From Heliocidaris tuberculata (taxonomy: Eukaryota; Echinodermata; Echinoidea; Camarodonta; Echinometridae), in contig CM046849.1 in assembly GCA_025618425.1 (NCBI GenBank), forward strand, positions 29,569,821 to 29,633,820: a stretch of DNA of 64,000 nucleotides, given 5' to 3'. Both the position numbers and the translations under genes were made by a program. Shown in pieces: positions 56,791 to 64,000 of the stretch. The notes under the pieces are model-generated. The model had not been told where the DNA came from, made no database searches, and was given only the letters and a program-made list of their open reading frames with translations. Position 1 is the first letter of the stretch; each line of letters opens with the position of its first letter.

Positions 56791-56937
56791 AAGAAAGAAA
56801 TAAAGAAAGAAAGAGAGAGAGGGGGAGAAGGGGTCATCTGCTAAAATAACTTAAAGGATTTAGACCTACACGGGTGATTATATTTATCCTTTATAAATGC
56901 TACTTTTTCCAGATTGATTCAGGCATACTTAAAAGAA

Positions 56938-56984
<47 letters not shown>

Positions 56985-57240
56985 AAAACTTTTCTTGCAT
57001 GTCTAAAGCTGTTACTCCGTGTAGTAGCCAGTCTAGAATTAGAATCACAATGTACATGCAATTAATTATGCAAAAGGAAAAGGAAAAGCACCTGGTTGCC
57101 CGAGTAATTGGAATGTAAAAAAAAAAAAAAGCCGGGAGGGGGGGGGGGGGGGCGGGGCTGCAGTCCCTCCTTCCCAGTCCACACGACTGCCCCAAAAGTA
57201 TAGCTGTACAGACTAGTCATCAACGATTTTATCCCATATC
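54200..57240. other. Intergenic, no gene seen
   Basis: AT-rich sequence with a palindrome (55450-55495), AT microsatellites (55941-55970, 56941-56976), a GA tract (56743-56822) and a G17 run near 57137. No exon supported. Confidence 0.6.
55450..55495. repeat. Loop-less palindrome, 46 bp
   Basis: Arms GTAAAACCATGA... pair at 19 of 23 positions around the centre AAATTGCAATTT. A third copy of the TCATGGTTTTA word lies at 55325. Confidence 0.75.
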
Positions 57241-57280
57241 CAATTATACCGTCTCCATGATTAGTAACCATGGCAACTCT

Positions 57281-57622
57281 TCACTGTAACTGTAACCTGT
57301 GCCATCCATGCATTTAGTTAGGCCAACTCTGCTCCAGTGGGTAACAATATGGCGGCATGTTGCTTTGTTAGGCAAGCATGTAGCAAAGGAATATACGCCA
57401 TGCTGTGCCCAACTGAAGCCAAGTTGGCCAAACTTTGTGTATGGATGGCTCTCACTGTAACCAGTGCCCATACATAGAGTTTGGCCAACTCTGCTCCAGT
57501 GGGTTACAATATGGCGGTATGTTGCTTTGTTAGGCAAGCATGTAACAAAGGAATATACGCCATGCTGAGCCCAACTGAAACCGAGTTGGCCAAACTCTGT
57601 GTATGGATGGCTCTGACTGTAA
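57281..57622. repeat. Tandem duplication of a 165-170-bp unit
   Basis: Two units (from 57281 and 57452) share about 90 percent of bases, including GGCCAACTCTGCTCCAGTGG, ATATGGCGG and TTGTTAGGCAAGCATGTA. Within each unit GGCCAACT recurs in inverted orientation, so each is itself foldback-like. The reverse frame through it repeats the peptide SHPYTEFGQLGFSWAQ. Confidence 0.85.
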
Positions 57623-57950
57623 CTAGTCACAAACGTCCTCTCTTGACCAAAATAATATAGTATTTTCAGGACATCGCTGAATTTGAGTAGGTATAAAACA
57701 TATAGAAAGGCCTTTGAAGAAAAAAAAATCATTTTTTGCACTTCAGAACTTGGGTGACGAATGTTTGATAATTAAGAGTCTTTCCATTAATGTTAAAAGT
57801 CAACATATTTCAAGTGATCAGAGATTGATTATAGAGAAAAATGATAGATTATCAGAGATAATAATCTCCATCATCTTCATCATCGTCATCGAAAGCGACA
57901 TGTATAGCTTTGGTGGTCCTTCAGAAAAATAAATGATATGAAAGTTGAAG

Positions 57951-58266
57951 AGACCGACGGCTCGGAAACCGACACCGAAGGCTTACGACGTGGGCCTTCT
58001 AACGATACTTCTGAGGGTTCACACGACACCGACAATTTCCGTCTCGTGTGAATGGGTGTGTGTGTGTGTGTGTATTGGGTTTTTACAGACGTGTATTAGA
58101 TATGATTATTTACGTCTGGGGACCGACCTTTAACGTCAACATCCGAAAGACGTGACTCAGTCTCGAACCCATCAGTTTATAACTTCCACTGTTAGCTGGA
58201 TTACAGGCGCACGTCACGTGGGCTATCGGTCACGTGGCCCGTCGGTCTCGTGAGCTGTCGGTCTAA
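57951..58266. mobile_element. Element with AGACCGAC terminal repeats
   Basis: The left end begins AGACCGACGGCTCGG. The right end, reversed, has AGACCGACAGCTCACGAG and AGACCGACGGGCC in tandem. A TG microsatellite lies inside (58055-58072). Family not recognised. Confidence 0.4.
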
Positions 58267-58299
58267 TGGGATGTCCCTACTTTGAGACAGTAAGTTCAG

Positions 58300-60960
58300 T
58301 CATCCTCTGGATGGTAGGTTCGTTAGACTATGACACATCATGCGAGAAAGTATGAAGGGGCTGCCTAGAATACACCAAGGTCTCATCTGCATTCAACCTG
58401 CTACATGAAATCATCATTGAATTGTACTAGTGATGTAATTTAGATTCACGGAAAAGACATAAACTCAAAATGCCGAGGTTTTAAGAAACAAAGTAAAATC
58501 AGTAAGAGCACTGAAGCGAAGCTCCAACGTATAAGCTAAAACATGCTAAATAACAGAAGGAGCTCTTCCAAGGTTGTGGCGGGGGTCATTCTTTGAGCGA
58601 TTTTGACATAGATCTACATATCTTATTGAAATAGGCCGAATAAAACATTTCAAAAAATAAGTTTGGGGCGTACTTAGTTCACTACTCGTCAGCTCAATAT
58701 ATCATTTTAAATACAGTGAATGTGAAAGCATAGTCATGTAAGTGAAGAATGGAACTAGGGATGTATAAGATGCATTCACATTTTGTCAAAAACAAAGAAT
58801 GATTGCTCTGAACATGCTGAAGAAGATCTTAACGATGTTAGTGTTAATGTACATCGGGTTGATCTTCCGCTTTCTCCCCCCCCCCCCCCCCCGATTGATT
58901 ACAGTGGGTGCTATCTTCTGCCTAAATATCAGTTTCAAGTTTCCAGACCAAATTAATGAATCGTAAAGATAATCATAAAGAGACATTAATGGTAGCCTCC
59001 CCCACCTGCGATAAAATAACAATTCTGCGTTCAGTCATATCATAATCTAAAACCTAGCCAACGAGATTAGCGAGCAAGCAAATTCGTGAAACTTGGCTTT
59101 TTTAGACAACAGTTGGTAGTGCATTATGTATATATTTTTAAAAATTCTTTACAAAGCGACTCTCTCGTTGCCTGAATTATAGGAAATTTTAATCTTCTGT
59201 AACCTCATCCCCTCCTCCACCTATAGCAAATCCGAACATCGTCAAACCGCGTGAATCATTTCTAGACCATGGCCCCGTTTCATAAAACTTGTTATCAATA
59301 ACAACTGCCCAATTTCTAGACAAATTTGCTTCCTGCCAATCAAATGCAACGATTTCAGTAGCTTATAACAATTATTGTAACCTGTTATTGATAACAAATT
59401 TTTATGAAAAGAGGCCCTGATACAGAAATATAAACTGATACAGATAAAGGCCCAATCAAATTTTAATGGTAATAATTGACCTAACATTGCTCGCGGCAGC
59501 TTGAATTCTTTCACTCTTTTCTCCCACCACCCCGAGAACTCCACTAATTTGTAAGAAAATAACCTCTTACAAGCACGTTTGATCTAATCTACATGATCTC
59601 ATATAGGGCAATTTATTCCATTCTCTTCGCCCATTAAAACACAAACGAAGTCCAATCGCTTATGTAAAACCGATTTGTTTGATATCGGCACGTCTAAATC
59701 GTTTGTGCAATTAACGCGAAGGTATACACTTACGCGTGCGCAACGTATACTGAAAAACAGAAAATCGTGAGAAATTTCCCTCACCTAGCATATGTGTGTT
59801 ATGGCTATAACAATCTTTCTAAAATAACACCACTGAGTGTTTTTTTTTTCTTCTGTAAATTGTTTGAAATAGCTACTGATATGAATAATCGAAGGCCATT
59901 ATATTGTTATCGTTAATTACATATTACTTGTTTGTACAAGGGGAAATTGCTAAACACTGTAGGATAACTGAAAGAAAGGGGCGAGATTAAATTGCACTGT
60001 GGCAATTTCGATGGTTTTTCAGATAACAAACAGTAGTTGTATTAGATCTATTTGGATACGTGCTTAATTGATTAAGGCCCTTTTTGTCTGGATTGTAATT
60101 AAATTGCCAAAACTTTTTCTTTAAAGCAAAGTGCCTCTCCTTTTCTGCATCGTCACACTTTTCTTAGTACTTTAGTCTCCCCTTTTCTGCTCCTTTATAT
60201 AGTTATGAGTTATTTATGTATATATTTTTGTTTTCCTCGTTTTTATGCCTTACGCCTACCCCCTTTTTCATTTCTTTTTCTTCTTTCTCGTCGTATTACT
60301 ACAATCACATGCCCTTTTCTTATTATCGATGATTATTATAAACCATTTGCGCCTTCCTGTTTTCTCCATTAATTCATGCTTTCTTTCCTCGCGCTATTTC
60401 CGTCCGTATTCTTCCTTTCGCTATGAATATCATATTCATTCTTCAAGTTTCCGATTTAAACTCCAATCCAGTTGAATCCAATCCAGTCCAATAGGTATCT
60501 TATGATGTCGCCCTTTCCTTGCAGTTACAAAGCGCAGCACGATTCTGTTTGCATTAAATGTTTAGGCCATGTACTAACTGGGCCATTAACAAAAAAGTAA
60601 AGGATAATTTCAAACCACAACACAAACGAGCATGTTGAATATATCTTGGGTATTTTTTAAGAAGTGAGACTCATTTGATGTGTTTGAGAAAAACGCTTTG
60701 GAAACAAGTATTTAAAAAAAAATTAGAATAAAAAAACCCCCAGCACACCTCCCCTTAAAAAAAAACAAACAAAAAAACAAAAAAACAAAACAAAACAAAA
60801 ACGGTAGGAGGGTTGAATTTTCATAAAGTATATAATTGAAATGGAAATACTATGTAAGAACATAATTATAGTTGGTAGTACTTGGCACGATCATTATAGG
60901 CAAATTCATTCTAAAATAAATCTAAAATTACATAAAGTTGTCGTGTTAACGTCAAACAAA
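58300..60960. other. Intergenic, no gene seen
   Basis: Apart from the hairpin MITE at 59268-59421 and a C17 run near 58876, only ordinary AT-rich sequence. Confidence 0.55.
59268..59421. mobile_element. Hairpin MITE, copy M4
   Basis: Ends GGCCCCGTTTCATAAAACTT and, reversed, CTTTTCATAAAAATTTG. Arms carry GTTATCAATAACAA and its complement. The loop has CCAATCAAATG and TTTCAGTAGCTTATAAC. Confidence 0.75.
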
Positions 60961-61009
60961 TCTTACGCCTGTGTGCTCCTTGAAACTTATGGCCCATATT
61001 TCATTTCCC

Positions 61010-61165
61010 AATAATGATATTGGGACACTGACCTGGTGTCGAAGAATCGTGACATGCGATGCGACGCCACTTGTTGCATTGGTTGTATTCCGCCCTCATC
61101 GGCAATACCTGTCCAATTTCTACCCCGACGTCTTGAGGGCAGTTCCACTCTTCCGCACTTCCAAC
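61010..61165 (-). other. Possible orphan coding island (cysteine-rich)
   Basis: The minus-strand frame reads SAEEWNCPQDVGVEIGQVL and then Cys residues spaced x5, with a GTCAGT donor-like word after CACCAG. Local GC is higher than in the flanks. The Cys/Gly pattern loosely recalls single-domain VWC proteins. No partner exon is identified, so this is only a candidate. Confidence 0.2.
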
Positions 61166-61184
61166 AATGATATGAGCAAATTGT

Positions 61185-61285
61185 ATCCCTAAACCTACTC
61201 CTAACCTTAACCATATCCTAACCACATTCCTAATCTAAACCTTTCTTCCTCTGGCTAACGCTAACGCTAATTATAACTCTAACCA
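61185..61285 (+). repeat. Degenerate CCTAA-rich tract
   Basis: Many CCTAA and CTAAC words at irregular spacing (for example CCCTAAACC, CCTAACC). It looks like decayed interstitial telomere-like or CTAAC repeat. A similar patch is at 10830-10880. Confidence 0.45.
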
Positions 61286-61289
61286 ACCA

Positions 61290-62839
61290 ACTTTTTATTA
61301 CAATTTTATGTAAAAATATAATTATATACCAAATTCGTTGTCAAACGCTGTTTATCGAATACGTCTTTTCATCTCCTATGATCTGTGATTCTCTGAGTTA
61401 TTCAGTATAATTTCTTTCCTGAAATAATATACAGTACATGTGCATTAATTATTTTAACCTGTATCAAGACAAACACCCCTTGAATATTTTCCTTTCTGAG
61501 ACTGAGAGTAAATTGTAACAAAATGCTGATGAATTGTTAAATGACTGTCGAAGATTGGAAATGCAAAACATTCGTATTAAAACAACTTGGCAGGTTATAA
61601 TCATGGATAATTGTGAATCATAAAACACAAAACAAGAATCGCGGATAATGCATTTCATCTGAGCAAATCAGAAAAAGATGCGCAACCGGCTTCGGCGAGC
61701 GTCCCGCGTTCTAGTTGACGTCCTATAACGTCTTGTAAGTGCGACAGGACTAGGAAGGGATAATACAAGATCAATGACAAGTGGAAACGTCGATTTGAAA
61801 TATTTGTAAGTAATAATTCTTTCAGATCATTCAGTTTGATTCGTTTTCTTCTTAAAATCTAGTTATATTCGACCCATAATATAACGGTAATTTGAAAGGT
61901 GTTCAAGAAGTTCTCAAAATTCTCTTCCTTACTTGCTCTAGGTTTGACAAATATTGTTGGGATAGCCTACGAAGACGAGAATGTACACAATTTTCTTCAC
62001 GTTTGAATGTTAAATGTCTATAATTATATGAAATACAATCTTATTCTTCTTGTGTTTTCAGCTATACCATGACATAGAGCTGATGTGTGTCAAAATAACG
62101 TAAACTGACATTAAACTTTAACAAAGGGATATTTGCCGTGTCCCATGGACTTATACGAGAGATGTTTGTGCATAACCTACAGCTATTGCATGAAGAGAAC
62201 TATGTACAACTCTTCGCTACGCCACATACTTAAGATGTAGTACAACTTCCACGAGCCTTCATCCCATCGATAAAAACTGAGTGAGATGCTAATAATAAAT
62301 GGCCCTACCTCCTCTTACTATTCCAGAAATTCAATTTTCTCCAATCGTCTTCTCGACGGCTCGGTTCGTTCATCTATCAGAATCTAATGACTGACAAAAA
62401 CAAAGGGGGACAAAATTTGCTGAAAAGGTAATAAAAGGAAGGGGATCGAGTACACGTGTGGGTCATTCAATATTATGATACCCCCATTTGAGCTTGGGCG
62501 AAAATCCTCTATGGCGGAGGAATTTTAATTGCGGGCTAACGCGAGAGCGTGTATAGCAACGGAAGATATTTATAATTGATCACACTACTCTGGATATTGT
62601 CAAGGTTATGCCGGGGCTCTTCGTTTATTGACGAAAGGCCAATAACTCGTATCCGATCACGGGCTTTCGACTTGTCATCAGACGAATGACATACTGGCGA
62701 AAGCAAGAAATTGATGCTGCGAGGAGTTTGATGATTTAACAGGAAGAGATGGAGAGCAAAGGAGGGAGGGAGGGAGGGTGGAAGAGAGATGAAGTGGGAT
62801 GGAGAGACAGAGAGACGCAAACAGATGGAGAGAAAGAAT

Positions 62840-62899
<60 letters not shown>

Positions 62900-64000
62900 G
62901 AGTAGGAGAGAGAGAGACTGATAGATGAAGAGGCGAAGAGAGAGAAAGACTTGGAAGAAGAGGAATATTATGAATGAGAAATTATAACCAATGAGCAAAC
63001 TTCGGGAAAGAGACCCCAATAAAATGAGGATGAAAGAGAAGAAGTCCAGTTTTCAAAACGATAAAAAAAAATCAATAACAAATATTGAAATACTTTACGT
63101 TAACAGAGTTAATGTGAAGAAAAGCTAAAGGGAGAACGTCACTTTAAAGGTAGCGTGACAGAATGCGCCTAATATTTCAAAACGCTAAGGGCATCACAAT
63201 AATGAATATGTATAGAAAATATTAGGAAGGTTGGTGAATAATGTTCGTTAGAACAAGTAGAAGGAAAAGGGAAGGTTGTAAAATAGAATGAAGTGAAAAA
63301 AGATTAAGGAATAAGTGCTACACAAAAGCTTTAAACATAATTAATAATCAAACGCGACCAGGGCAAATAGGACGTAGAAAAACAAATAAAACAACCTTTC
63401 GTGTTTTTTACGATTTATTGAATTAGGAGCAGGATAATGAGCGGCACGCGAATTCGCGTGCCAATGAAAATAATAAAGATCTTAAAGAAAAAAAAAAGAC
63501 AGATAAGAACGATGTCATAAAGCATAGAATTACTCGGACTATGTGGTTTTTGTTTAAATTAAAGAGGAATGTGGGTCCATTATGTCTTTTGAGAACACCT
63601 TTTCTTTTATATCAATGTGATGATAATGGCTAACATTTTAGTCCTAGTTATGTGAACATTTATCAGGTAAGTAATATCCTCTAATTAAAAAAATCCAGGG
63701 TTAGGAGTGAGAGAGAAAGAGAGGGTGAGAAAGAGAAAGAGAGAGACTGGCAGACATACATAGAAAGAGAGAAAAGGGAGAAAGAGAAAGAGAGACAAAA
63801 AGACAGAAAGAGAACAACAGAGATGAAGGCAGAAAATAGAAGGAAAGAGAGACAAAGAGAGAAAGAGATAAAGAAAGAGAGAGAGAGATAGAGAGGGGGA
63901 GGGAGAGAGAGTAAGAGAGAGAGAGAGAAAGAGAAAGAGAGAGAGTCCAAGAGAGCATTAAATACTCAGAAGACATAATGAGCAGCCAACATGGCCAGGG
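61290..64000. other. Intergenic to window end
   Basis: GA tracts (62841-62895, 63701-63955) and GGGA repeats (62760-62775) in AT-rich sequence. No exon supported. Confidence 0.6.

Noticed and set aside
57281..57622. CRISPR-like array
   Set aside because: Only two long units without spacers, in an animal genome.
57244..57741. 165-codon frame with internal peptide duplication
   Set aside because: It arises from the tandem foldback unit. No start context, domain or codon signature.

Overview
The window is animal nuclear DNA. It has intron-rich genes with GT-AG junctions, very large simple-repeat tracts, long G and C homopolymers and a dense mix of short transposons. The fibrinogen-related lectin, the tRNA-derived SINEs and the CR1-like retroelements fit a marine invertebrate deuterostome, most likely an echinoderm such as a sea urchin. 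That taxonomic call is inference; no marker gene fixes it.

Two host genes are supported. On the plus strand, four exons (4504-4762, 11050-11198, 11597-11864, 14051-14301) join in frame into a complete 308-residue secreted fibrinogen-related (ficolin-like) protein. It has a signal peptide, a short stalk with proline at every third residue and a full fibrinogen C-terminal domain. On the minus strand, exons at 31085-30947, 25232-25096 and 24479-24370 encode the first 128 residues of LSM12. The remaining C-terminal exons should lie further left, but I could not find them.

The other protein-coding sequence comes from retroelements. A CR1-like element with a long open RT frame (27598-30806, plus) sits in LSM12 intron 1. 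A second lies upstream of LSM12 (31611 to about 34745, minus). A zinc-finger C-terminal ORF2 fragment lies at 25924-26724. No genomic partner for the lectin or LSM12 is visible, so there is no operon-like co-functioning.

Most remaining structure is non-autonomous transposons. There are five copies of a roughly 415-bp piggyBac-like MITE flanked by TTAA, one of them inside a SINE. Others are a palindromic CCAAT-centred hairpin family (five copies), long-arm foldback elements (three), hAT-like MITEs with 8-bp target duplications, a PIF/Harbinger-like MITE, a pogo-like pair sharing one TA, and a SINE with a perfect 15-bp target duplication. From 36 to 64 kb I find no host exon. That half holds GA/CT, TTC and GAT microsatellites, a 1.2-kb GGTGAT minisatellite, a CpG-rich stretch at 41.9-43.7 kb and a cluster of four TTACGTAA palindromes at 45.3-45.7 kb.

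I do not see a new multi-gene system. The most interesting signals are the proline-every-third stalk of the lectin, a minisatellite grown out of its exon 2 splice donor, and MITE families whose two arms have changed together.
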